From NCBI GenBank assembly GCA_964387585.1, contig CAYLWW010000041.1:1-13450 (forward strand): a stretch of DNA of 13,450 bases. The letters are read 5' to 3'. Position numbers and translations under genes: made by a program. The stretch comes from CAYLWW01 sp964387585. Lineage in GTDB: Bacteria; Pseudomonadota; Alphaproteobacteria; Rickettsiales; Midichloriaceae. The notes under the pieces were generated by a model. It worked only from the letters and a program-made list of their open reading frames with translations, searched no databases and had not been told where the DNA came from. Shown here piece by piece: positions 5,958-13,450 of the stretch. Each line of letters begins with the position of its first letter. Position 1 is the stretch's first letter.

Positions 5958-8396
5958 ATGTCTACCAACAATATTACAATCAATAATAATTATGATGCAG
6001 AAAGTATTCAAGTATTAAGAGGTTTAGAGGCTGTACGTAAGCGCCCTGGAATGTATATAGGGGATGTCAGTTCTACTCAAGGATTGCATCATATGGTATA
6101 TGAGGTTTTAGATAATTCCATAGATGAAGCATTAGCCGGATTTTGCAAAGAAGTAAAAATAATAATAAATAAAAACGGTTCAGTTTCTGTTAGTGATGAT
6201 GGTAGAGGTATACCAGTCGATATCCATCAAGAAGAACAAATGCCGGCTGTTGAAGTGATAATGACTCAACTACATGCTGGTGGTAAGTTCAATAATTCCT
6301 CTTATAAAGTTTCTGGAGGATTACATGGTGTAGGTATATCAGTTGTAAATGCTTTATCATCCTGGTTAGAGGTGAGAATATGGCGTAATGATAAGGAATA
6401 CTTCATGCGCTTTGAAAATGGTGATACCGTTATAAAGCTACAAGTAGTTGGGGAAGTTAGCAATCGTAAAGGTACTGAAGTAGTTTTTACTCCTTCACCT
6501 GAGGTGTTTTCCATTACAGAATTTGATTTTGATACATTAGAGCATCGTATTCGTGAATTAGCTTTCCTTAATTCTGGTATACACCTCGAGCTTATAGATT
6601 TACGATCAGAATTAGAGAATAAGGCTGAGTTTTGCTTTAATGGTGGTATCATAGAATTTGCAAAATACCTTGATAAAGCTAAAAGACCTCTTCACAATCC
6701 TTTATTTATTAAAGATGAGGGTGATGGTATAATTGTCGAATTAGCTATGGAATGGAATGATAGCTATCATGAAAATGTCCTATGCTTCACTAATAACATT
6801 AGGCAAAGAGACGGTGGCACTCACTTATCAGGATTGAGATCAGCAATCACTCGTAGTATTAATAATTATGCTACAGCATTAAATTTAAATAAAAAAGCTA
6901 AAATAAATTTAGAACCAGAAGATATTAGAGAAGGCTTAACTGCAGTGCTGTCTATAAAGGTGCCTGATCCTAAATTTTCTTCCCAAACTAAAGATAAGTT
7001 AGTGAGTGGAGAAGTGCGTAATGTGGTTGAAGGCATTGTATACAGCGCTCTAAATAAATGGCTAGAAGAGAACCCAAATGATGCAAAATTGGTTATAGGA
7101 CGAATAGTAGAGGCATCTATTGCTAGAGAAGCAGCTCGTAAGGCTAGGGAGTTAAGTCGTAAGAAAGTAGGGTTAGAAATAGCTACATTGCCAGGAAAAT
7201 TAGCTAATTGCCAAGAGAAAAAACCTGAATTATGCGAAATATTTTTAGTTGAGGGTGATTCAGCGGGTGGTTCTGCTAAACAGGGTCGTGATAGAAGAAT
7301 ACAAGCGATTTTACCTTTGAAAGGTAAAATTTTAAATGTTGAAAGAGCTCGTTTTGATAAAGTTTTAAGTTCATCTGAAATTGGAACTCTTATCAATGCT
7401 ATTAACACTGGGATAGGCGAAGAAGAATTTAATATAGCAAAATTACGTTATCATAAAATTATTATCATGACTGATGCTGATGTTGATGGAGCTCATATCA
7501 GAACCTTATTACTTACATTTTTTTATCGCTATATGCCTGAGCTTATTGATAAAGGCCACATATATATTGCTCAACCGCCTTTATATAAAGCGAGGCGTGG
7601 ACAGAATGACTACTATTTAAAAGATTATAATGCATTGCAAGATTACTTAATTGACTCAATTGTTAATGATATTGAAGTTATAGAAGGACCTGATGTTGCC
7701 AAAGAAGACTTCAAGTTGTTGATAAATAAAATAAACTACTTTGTTAATTTTATAAAACTACAGCAAACTAATATTCAAGATCTACTAGAAGTAGCTCTAC
7801 TAATTATTGTAGAAAAAGCGTACTTTAATCAGTTAAATACATTATCTAGTAGTGAAGATGAAAGTAATTTATTTATTAATAATGTAATAAATAAAATGAA
7901 GCTTATAAATAATGGAGAAGATGATAAAGAGGAGTGGATAGGTTCTTTTTCTAAAAGTAAGTTAGAAATAATACATAAAAAACGCAGTGTGCAGAGTAAA
8001 TCTGAGTTAGATATTGATTTTGTTCAAACAAAACTCACTAATAACTTTAATGAATTAATATCTTCATTTAGTCATTTATTTACTAATGTCCCTCTTAAAC
8101 TTAGGATTAAAGGCCAGAACTTTACTTGCCAAGTTCCTACTCAGCTTATGCAGTATATATTTGATAGTGCTAAAAAAGGAGTTTACATACAAAGATTTAA
8201 GGGATTAGGAGAAATGAATCCTGATCAGTTATGGGAAACTACTTTAAATCCAGAGAAAAGAAATTTATTAAAGCTTAGAGTTGGTGATGCTGATAGTGCT
8301 GAGGTGATCTTCTCTACATTAATGGGAGATATTGTTGAACCCCGTAGAGAGTTCATCCAATTTAATGCTTTGAGAGCGGAAAATGTTGATTTTTAA
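5958..8396 (+). CDS. gyrB: DNA gyrase subunit B
   Basis: GyrB is the ATPase subunit of DNA gyrase (GyrA2GyrB2), which introduces negative supercoils. The 812 residues are full length. The GHKL ATPase blocks are RKRPGMYIG (27-35), YEVLDNSIDEA (48-58, with catalytic Glu49 and Mg-ligand Asn53), DDGRGIPVD (80-88) and GLHGVGISVVNALS (121-134). The QTK loop (SSQTKDKL, 341-348) follows in the transducer domain. The TOPRIM domain has EGDSAGGSA (432-440) and DADVDGAH (506-513). The C-terminal block FKGLGEMNPDQLWETT starts near residue 744. A poorly conserved segment of about 160 residues between TOPRIM and the tail (about 575-730) accounts for a length near the E. coli protein. GyrB rather than ParE is supported by the length and the QRFKGLGEMNP block. 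The ATG at 5958 has a weak AAAGAAG Shine-Dalgarno. uvrA follows 100 bp downstream on the same strand. Confidence 0.98.
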   Translation: MSTNNITINNNYDAESIQVLRGLEAVRKRPGMYIGDVSSTQGLHHMVYEVLDNSIDEALAGFCKEVKIIINKNGSVSVSDDGRGIPVDIHQEEQMPAVEVIMTQLHAGGKFNNSSYKVSGGLHGVGISVVNALSSWLEVRIWRNDKEYFMRFENGDTVIKLQVVGEVSNRKGTEVVFTPSPEVFSITEFDFDTLEHRIRELAFLNSGIHLELIDLRSELENKAEFCFNGGIIEFAKYLDKAKRPLHNPLFIKDEGDGIIVELAMEWNDSYHENVLCFTNNIRQRDGGTHLSGLRSAITRSINNYATALNLNKKAKINLEPEDIREGLTAVLSIKVPDPKFSSQTKDKLVSGEVRNVVEGIVYSALNKWLEENPNDAKLVIGRIVEASIAREAARKARELSRKKVGLEIATLPGKLANCQEKKPELCEIFLVEGDSAGGSAKQGRDRRIQAILPLKGKILNVERARFDKVLSSSEIGTLINAINTGIGEEEFNIAKLRYHKIIIMTDADVDGAHIRTLLLTFFYRYMPELIDKGHIYIAQPPLYKARRGQNDYYLKDYNALQDYLIDSIVNDIEVIEGPDVAKEDFKLLINKINYFVNFIKLQQTNIQDLLEVALLIIVEKAYFNQLNTLSSSEDESNLFINNVINKMKLINNGEDDKEEWIGSFSKSKLEIIHKKRSVQSKSELDIDFVQTKLTNNFNELISSFSHLFTNVPLKLRIKGQNFTCQVPTQLMQYIFDSAKKGVYIQRFKGLGEMNPDQLWETTLNPEKRNLLKLRVGDADSAEVIFSTLMGDIVEPRREFIQFNALRAENVDF

Positions 8397-8496
8397 TAGT
8401 ACAATCTGATTTATCATCAATGTTTTTTATCACATAAGATTATAGTTATTGAAAAATAAGCTAAATGTTATTTTAATCATAGAATTATCTATTAAT

Positions 8497-11400
8497 ATGG
8501 GAATTAATCAAAATGTCATTTCGATTAGAGGGGCTAAAGAACATAATTTACAGAATGTTAGCATAGATATTCCTCGTTATAAATTAGTAGTTTTTAGTGG
8601 TGTTAGTGGTTCAGGTAAATCGTCTTTAGCTTTTGATACCATATACGCGGAGGGTAGGCGCCGGTATATCGAAAGCTTATCATCTTATGCTAGGCAGTTT
8701 TTAGAAATTCAATCAAAGCCTAATGTTGAATCTATTACTGGTTTGTCTCCTGCTATTGCTATAGATCAAAAAACCACCTCGAAAAATCCTCGCTCAACTG
8801 TAGCAACCGCTACTGAAATTTATGATTATATTAGAATACTATTTGCTAGAATTGGTGTTCCTTATTCTCCTATTACTGGTTTGCCTATAGAAAAACAAAG
8901 CCCTGTACAAATTGTTGAAAAAATAACTCAATTCCCTATTGGTACTGAGATACAAATACTAGTTCCAATAGTTAAAGGTAAAAAGGGGGAGTATCGTAAA
9001 GATTTGATCCATTTGCGTAAACAGGGTTTTAAAACTATCAGGATTGATGGCATCACTTATTCTTTTGATGATTTACCTTTGCTAGATAAAAATATAAAAC
9101 ATGATATCGATCTTATTTTAGCTAAAACGGTAATTAGTGAATCTTCTATAGAGAGGCTAGCAAGCCTTATAACTAGCGGTTTAAAGTTAGGCAATGGGTT
9201 GATTGTAATAGAAATCCTTGCTTTACCTAATGACTATAACTTAGGTGAGTTGGAAGTGGGTCAGCAGCATGTGTTTTCAGAAAAATTTGCTTGTCCAATT
9301 TCTGGTTTTTCTTTAACAGAAATAGAACCTAGGTTATTTTCATTTAATAGTCCTTATGGAGCTTGTCCAAATTGTGATGGTTTAGGTACTGAAGTTTTTT
9401 TTGATCCATTACTCATAATCCCAAATCATAATCTTCCTTTAAGTAAAGGAGCCATTGCTCCTTGGGTTATAGACTCAAGTAAAGGTTCAGCAATGATTAA
9501 GCAATTTAGGTTTTATGAACAAACTTTGCTTACTTTGTCTAGACATTATCAATTTAGTCTTGATACAGAGTTTACTAACTTAGAGGATAAAATTCAAAAT
9601 ATCATACTATATGGCTCAAATGATATTATAGAATTTCATTATGATGATGGGTATAGAAAAACTACTATTAAGAGTACATTTGATGGTGTAATTCCTAATT
9701 TAGAAAAAATGTTACAAAAAACTGAAAGTAATTATATGGTAGAAGAATTAGCTGTCTACCAAAATACTAAAAATTGTAGTTCGTGCCGAGGATATAGATT
9801 AAAGACTGAAGCTTTATGCGTAAAGATAGTTGGTAAGCAAATTGGCGAAGTGTGCGCCATGAGTGTGAATCAGGCTATGGAATGGTTTGAGAGAATGCCT
9901 CAAGAGCTAAATTCAGTACAAAAGCAAATAGCTGATAGGGTATTGAAAGAAATTACGCGTAGGTTAAGTTTTCTTTTAGACGTTGGATTAGATTATTTAA
10001 CATTAAATAGACGCTCTTATACTCTTTCTGGTGGTGAAAATCAAAGAATCAGACTGGCTTCACAAATCGGCTCGGGTCTTAGTGGTGTTTTATATGTTTT
10101 AGATGAACCGTCTATTGGCTTACATCAAAGAGATAATGATAGGTTATTGAACACATTGTATAATCTAAGAGATTTGGGTAACACCGTTATAGTTGTTGAG
10201 CATGACGAAGATACTATTAAGGCTGCTGATTACTTAGTCGATGTTGGTTTAGGCGCTGGAACTCAAGGAGGGAATATAATTGCTCAAGGCACGCCTGAAG
10301 AAGTAGCAAATAATCCTTATAGTTTAACTGGGCAATATTTAGCTGGTAAGCAATTTATCCCTGTACCTTTAAAGCGTCGATCTTTAGATAAAGTTAAGTA
10401 TATTGAAATTATAGGAGCAAAATCTAATAATCTCAAAAATATTGATGTAAAACTTCCATTAGGGAGCTTTGTTGCTATTACTGGAGTTTCTGGAAGTGGT
10501 AAATCAACCTTTACTATACATACCTTATATAAAGCTGCAGTAAGAAAGCTTCATGGAGCTAAAACTATTCCTGGGGATTATGAATCTTTGTTGGGATTAG
10601 AAAATGTAGATAAAGTTATAGAGGTGGATCAATCACCTATAGGTCGTACCCCTCGATCTAATCCAGCAACCTATACTGCTGCTTTTACTCCTATACGCGA
10701 TTGGTTTGCTTCATTACCTGAATCTAAATCTAGAGGCTATAACTCTGGTAGATTTTCCTTTAATGTGAAGGGTGGGAGGTGCGAATCTTGTGAAGGTGAT
10801 GGAGTTATAAAGATAGAAATGCATTTTTTACCTGATGTTTATGTTCAATGTGAAGAATGTAAAGGTAAGCGCTATAATCAAGAGACTCTTCAAATACTTT
10901 ATAATAACTGTTCTATAGCAGATATTTTGGAAATGAATAGCGATACAGCTGCAGACTTTTTTCGACAAATCCCTAATATATATGAGAAGCTTTCAGCTTT
11001 ACAAGAAGTGGGCTTAGGCTATATAAAAATAGGGCAAGCTGCTACTACGTTATCGGGTGGGGAGGCGCAGCGAGTAAAATTAGCAAAAGAATTAGCCCGT
11101 AAATCTACAGGGCGTACATTATATATTTTAGATGAACCTACTACTGGATTGCATAGTCATGATATTAAAAAGTTATTAACAGTTTTACATAAATTAGTAG
11201 ATCATGGTAATACTGTTATAGTAATAGAGCATAATTTAGATGTTATTAAAACAGCAGATTACGTTGTAGATATTGGTCCATATGGAGGCGATAAAGGTGG
11301 GGAATTAGTTGTAAGTGGCACGCCTGAAGAAATTGCAGCTTGTGAGAGAAGCGTCACAGGAGAATATTTGAAAAAATTTCTAACAAGGGTTAATATTTAG
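8497..11400 (+). CDS. uvrA: UvrABC system protein A (excision-repair ATPase)
   Basis: UvrA recognises bulky DNA damage as a dimer and loads UvrB in nucleotide excision repair. It has the two ABC modules of the family: Walker A GVSGSGKS at 35-42 with signature LSGGENQR at about 510, and Walker A GVSGSGKST at about 663 with signature LSGGEAQR at about 852. Each is followed by its LDEP Walker B. Cysteine pairs near 427/430 (CSSC) and the C-terminal zinc module starting at Cys762 (CESC, then CEEC) are intact. In the first zinc knuckle the second cysteine is Ser269 (CPIS instead of CPIC), with Cys290 and Cys293 present; this form is common in alphaproteobacteria. I chose the ATG at 8497 (967 aa) because MGINQNVISIRGAKEHNL aligns with the family N-terminus. 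The frame extends upstream to a TTG at 8449, but those 16 residues have no family counterpart. No Shine-Dalgarno is clear. Confidence 0.97.
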   Translation: MGINQNVISIRGAKEHNLQNVSIDIPRYKLVVFSGVSGSGKSSLAFDTIYAEGRRRYIESLSSYARQFLEIQSKPNVESITGLSPAIAIDQKTTSKNPRSTVATATEIYDYIRILFARIGVPYSPITGLPIEKQSPVQIVEKITQFPIGTEIQILVPIVKGKKGEYRKDLIHLRKQGFKTIRIDGITYSFDDLPLLDKNIKHDIDLILAKTVISESSIERLASLITSGLKLGNGLIVIEILALPNDYNLGELEVGQQHVFSEKFACPISGFSLTEIEPRLFSFNSPYGACPNCDGLGTEVFFDPLLIIPNHNLPLSKGAIAPWVIDSSKGSAMIKQFRFYEQTLLTLSRHYQFSLDTEFTNLEDKIQNIILYGSNDIIEFHYDDGYRKTTIKSTFDGVIPNLEKMLQKTESNYMVEELAVYQNTKNCSSCRGYRLKTEALCVKIVGKQIGEVCAMSVNQAMEWFERMPQELNSVQKQIADRVLKEITRRLSFLLDVGLDYLTLNRRSYTLSGGENQRIRLASQIGSGLSGVLYVLDEPSIGLHQRDNDRLLNTLYNLRDLGNTVIVVEHDEDTIKAADYLVDVGLGAGTQGGNIIAQGTPEEVANNPYSLTGQYLAGKQFIPVPLKRRSLDKVKYIEIIGAKSNNLKNIDVKLPLGSFVAITGVSGSGKSTFTIHTLYKAAVRKLHGAKTIPGDYESLLGLENVDKVIEVDQSPIGRTPRSNPATYTAAFTPIRDWFASLPESKSRGYNSGRFSFNVKGGRCESCEGDGVIKIEMHFLPDVYVQCEECKGKRYNQETLQILYNNCSIADILEMNSDTAADFFRQIPNIYEKLSALQEVGLGYIKIGQAATTLSGGEAQRVKLAKELARKSTGRTLYILDEPTTGLHSHDIKKLLTVLHKLVDHGNTVIVIEHNLDVIKTADYVVDIGPYGGDKGGELVVSGTPEEIAACERSVTGEYLKKFLTRVNI

Positions 11401-11618
11401 TCTTTATATTGCTCTTGCATAGTGAATTAATTGATGTATAATGTTGTGTGTATAGCTCGAAAGTGGATAAATGGTAAGTATAGCAAAAAAGTAGTGTGTA
11501 TAGAAATTGTGTACAACCTGCTAGTGATGCACCAAATGTTCGTTTTCAATAGGTATGCTAATAAATTTTTGAGTGATTAGGCTAAATACTAATTCAGCAT
11601 ACTCAATCATTTACTGCT
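11401..11618. other. Non-coding spacer between uvrA and tRNA-Pro
   Basis: This spacer has no gene and no clear intrinsic terminator for uvrA. It contains the diverged intergenic repeat at 11491-11547 and an inverted pair GTATGCT (11553-11559) / AGCATAC (11596-11602) just upstream of the tRNA. No well-spaced promoter for the tRNA is obvious. Confidence 0.5.
11491..11547. repeat. Diverged intergenic repeat, copy B
   Basis: The stretch AGTGATGCACCAAATGTTCG (11523-11542) resembles AGTGCGCCAGATATTTG (5715-5731) of copy A, and the similarity continues weakly leftward over about 55 bp (GTGTA, then AAAT). Read on the minus strand, both copies translate to related strings, E/K-H/Y-L-A/V-H-H/Y-stop and then N/D-FYT. 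This suggests that both descend from one dispersed sequence. In copy B the terminal pairing seen in copy A is mostly lost. The alignment was made by eye. Confidence 0.35.
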
Positions 11619-11696
11619 CGGGGCATAGCGCAGTCTGGTTAGCGCACCTGGTTTGGGACCAGGGGGTCGGGAGTTCGAATCTCTCTGCCCCGACCA
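11619..11696 (+). tRNA. tRNA-Pro (anticodon TGG)
   Basis: The acceptor stem CGGGGCA (11619-11625) pairs with TGCCCCG (11686-11692), followed by discriminator A11693 and an encoded CCA (11694-11696). The anticodon stem is CCTGG/CCAGG, and the loop TTTGGGA carries TGG at 11654-11656, which reads CCA and, by wobble, other proline codons. The T arm is CGGGAG-TTCGAAT-CTCTCT in form. The tRNA stands 222 bp after uvrA, and the remnant IS630 gene begins 114 bp downstream. Confidence 0.97.
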
Positions 11697-11809
11697 TCTT
11701 TAGATTTATTATACCAAATCTCGAAATTAATTAAACTAATAGCGTTGGGTTTGATTTGCTATTATACTTAAAGTTGTATATCAAAGGTTAAAGCAAAGGT
11801 ATTAGAAAT

Positions 11810-12317
11810 ATGGTGAGGACATCAAAGTTGTTAATTAAGGAAGTAGTAGAATTAGCAAGATCTCATCTAAAAGATATAGGTAAATCAGGTGCAGTAGCAC
11901 TCAAGCTAAGAGCGATTTATATCTGCTGACAATTATAGTATTACTCGCGTATCAAAAATTTTTGGCATCACGAAAGTAACTTTAATTTCATGGATTAAGG
12001 TCGTAAAGGATGGTTCGCTTGAGTTATTGTCTGTTCAGGCTGGGCGCGGCAGAACGTCACCAATAACCAACTATTCAAGAAGCAATAATACGTAAATGAA
12101 TAGAGGACGAGTCTCAAATTACTATAAATAAATTGAGAGAAAGAATTATATTTGAACTTGGTCTTAATATTAGTCGATCAAGTATTCGCAGAATAATGAA
12201 AGGGCTTGAATTTTCTTATACTATAGGAAGATCAAGGCATTATAAACAAAATACGGCAGCACTTCCCGAGGCTAAAAAAATCTACTAGCAAAAATACAAA
12301 CGCTACCTAATATAGAA
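11810..12317 (+). pseudogene. Truncated, frameshifted IS630-family transposase (N-terminal part)
   Basis: Joining four short frames rebuilds the DNA-binding half of an IS630-type transposase. Frame 1 starts at ATG 11810 and ends at TGA 11927. After a shift near 11920, frame 2 gives ITRVSKIFGITKVTLISWIK, then ELLSVQAGRGR, ending at 12093-12095. Frame 3 begins at about 12076 with QEAIIRK, crosses an in-frame TGA (12097-12099), and continues with ITINKLRERI, SRSSIRRIMKGL and RHYKQ to TAG 12286. A last shift in a run of seven A (12274-12280) gives KNLLAKIQTLP, ending at TAA 12318. These are the helix-turn-helix and winged-helix parts of the family. The catalytic DDE domain that should follow is missing. 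At least three frameshifts and one stop make it dead. The break lies directly before the next gene, so rearrangement or insertion removed the 3' half. Confidence 0.85.
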
Positions 12318-12338
12318 TAAATTTATTATGGTCACTTT

Positions 12339-13418
12339 ATGTATAATCCTAATTATTTACCTTTCAGAGATGATTTTAAGACTTTATTTGATATCAGTGA
12401 ATTCACTGATAAGAGAGTTAATATTGATGGTGCAAATAGTGAAAATAAATACCGTTTTACAAATATTGAAACTGGAAAAACATGGGTAGTTGGGCCATCG
12501 GAATTTAGAACTTTCCTTGCTTATAAACTTTATAAATTTTTACTAGGCGAACATGCTGCAAATGTGGCAATTGTTAAAGAAGGTGATAACTACCTATTAG
12601 GCTCAGAGTTTATTGAAAATTTTAGATCAATAGCGCAGTGGATAGGGGCTCTTAATAGTAGGAGCGTTGAGGAAATAGATTCATTCCTTGTATATTTAAC
12701 TCGTGGCTTTAATATTAATGGACTTAAAGCACAAGAAACAAATAGAGATAGTCCATCAATCATAGATGGGAATATTGTTTTAGGGGCAGAAAAGCTACTT
12801 CCAATTCTTTATCTTGTGGGTGAAGGTGATCCTCATTGTGGTAATATTGGTTTAAAATTAGTAACAGAAAAAAATCAACACAATGAGAAAGTAAATGATA
12901 TTGAAAATATTAACTTATCTGATATAGAGCAATATCTATTATATTTAAAAATCGATGAAGATCATGCTTTTTCCTCACTAAAAGATAGAGAATCAATTCT
13001 AGAATATTTTAATTTCAGTTTAAATCGCAAAGATTACAAGCTATGCCTAAAGGTGATGAATAAAAATATCATAATTAAATATTTAAAATTACTATATGAA
13101 ATAGAATCCGATATAATATCTAAATTTGTAGAAGAGACCGCATATTTATATAACAATATAACAGGAGAAGATACCAACTGGAAGCAATTTAATGATGAAA
13201 TATTATTTCGTAAAACGATTATTCCAGAGATAATTTATAGTAGCGATATTAAAACCATATTAGAGTATAATGATACAAATGAACTCAAATCGTTAATATC
13301 AAAAGGGGCAATAAATCTAAATTCGTTTATTGGCTATCACAATGTTATAGATTATATTTATAATCATAATGAAGATGTCTTCGAATTTTGTCTGGATTAT
13401 ATAGCTAAAACAGTATAA
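12339..13418 (+). CDS. Kinase-like protein with C-terminal ankyrin-like unit (candidate effector)
   Basis: I do not recognise this 359-residue protein by name. Residues 38-100 look like the N-lobe of a kinase-like fold: strands, then SEFRTFLAYKLYKFLLGE, then a strand pair ending in LLGSEFIENF. GEGDPHCGNIGLKLV (161-175) resembles the catalytic loop of HipA-like and phosphatidylinositol-kinase-like enzymes (GDxHxxN). LKIDEDHAF (203-211) resembles their metal-binding IDxD...F segment. A clear ATP-binding lysine is not obvious, because KTWVVGP (47-53) lacks the usual strand-end Lys. Residues 305-352 (NELKSLISKGAINLNSF, then EDVFEFCLDYI) look like one degenerate ankyrin repeat. There is no signal peptide or membrane segment. 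The ATG at 12339 has no Shine-Dalgarno and sits 21 bp after the IS630 remnant; the frame is closed upstream at 12318. A host-directed kinase effector is inferred. A HipA-like toxin kinase is the alternative. Confidence 0.6.
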   Translation: MYNPNYLPFRDDFKTLFDISEFTDKRVNIDGANSENKYRFTNIETGKTWVVGPSEFRTFLAYKLYKFLLGEHAANVAIVKEGDNYLLGSEFIENFRSIAQWIGALNSRSVEEIDSFLVYLTRGFNINGLKAQETNRDSPSIIDGNIVLGAEKLLPILYLVGEGDPHCGNIGLKLVTEKNQHNEKVNDIENINLSDIEQYLLYLKIDEDHAFSSLKDRESILEYFNFSLNRKDYKLCLKVMNKNIIIKYLKLLYEIESDIISKFVEETAYLYNNITGEDTNWKQFNDEILFRKTIIPEIIYSSDIKTILEYNDTNELKSLISKGAINLNSFIGYHNVIDYIYNHNEDVFEFCLDYIAKTV

Positions 13419-13450
13419 AAGAGTCACGTTATATGTTAAGATAGCCTATA

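Noticed and set aside
6302..6652. Minus-strand open frame of 116 codons inside gyrB
   Set aside because: It lies entirely within the conserved gyrB coding sequence and shows no recognisable domain; it is a shadow frame.
6866..7408. Minus-strand open frame of 180 codons inside gyrB
   Set aside because: It is antisense to conserved gyrB blocks including TOPRIM and has no domain of its own; it is a shadow frame.
8449..8496. TTG-initiated 16-codon extension of uvrA
   Set aside because: The added residues (MKNKLNVILIIELSIN) have no counterpart in UvrA proteins, while the ATG at 8497 aligns with the family start.
1..13450. CRISPR array, rRNA genes or replication origin
   Set aside because: No regularly spaced repeats, no rRNA-like blocks and no cluster of DnaA boxes were seen; gyrB alone does not mark an origin in this group.

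Overview
This AT-rich window reads as a chromosomal segment of an intracellular alphaproteobacterium, most likely of the order Rickettsiales. The grounds are the low GC content, the weak or absent Shine-Dalgarno sites, protein sequences of alphaproteobacterial character (PdhA, SecB, GyrB, UvrA with its CPxS first zinc knuckle), a DhnA-type class I aldolase like that of Wolbachia and its relatives, and decayed IS630 and toxin-antitoxin remnants. The fliQ gene points to a lineage that still carries flagellar export genes, as reported for Midichloria and Jidaibacter. The family-level placement is inference.

Layout. Bases 1-387 hold no gene I can identify. Bases 388-3471 carry four minus-strand genes, in transcription order secB, fliQ, rnd and pdhA. 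fliQ and rnd are separated by only 2 bp; the other gaps are 54 bp (secB-fliQ) and 103 bp (rnd-pdhA). A 297-bp divergent region containing a 12-bp perfect inverted repeat separates secB from the plus-strand aldolase gene (3769-4695). After it come a decayed HigA-type antitoxin fragment, tRNA-Arg(TCT), and a minus-strand 109-aa protein of unknown function with a glycine zipper. A 613-bp non-coding region follows, with a GC-rich hairpin, a 125-bp MITE-like inverted-repeat element and a small hairpin in front of gyrB. gyrB (5958-8396) and uvrA (8497-11400) lie in tandem. Downstream are a second, diverged copy of the intergenic hairpin repeat, tRNA-Pro(TGG), a frameshifted IS630-family transposase 5' fragment, and a 359-aa gene (12339-13418).

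How the genes fit together. The central genes are housekeeping: pyruvate oxidation (pdhA), triose/hexose-phosphate metabolism, probably gluconeogenic (aldolase), protein export (secB), RNA processing (rnd), supercoiling (gyrB), nucleotide excision repair (uvrA) and two tRNAs. Accessory material clusters beside the tRNAs and at the right edge.

The most interesting item is the 359-aa protein at the right edge. It has GDPHCGN and IDEDHAF motifs resembling the catalytic and metal-binding loops of HipA-like or phosphatidylinositol-kinase-like enzymes, followed by one ankyrin-like helical unit. That arrangement recalls the Legionella and Rickettsia kinase effectors LegA5 and Risk1. I see no complete new multi-gene system in this window.
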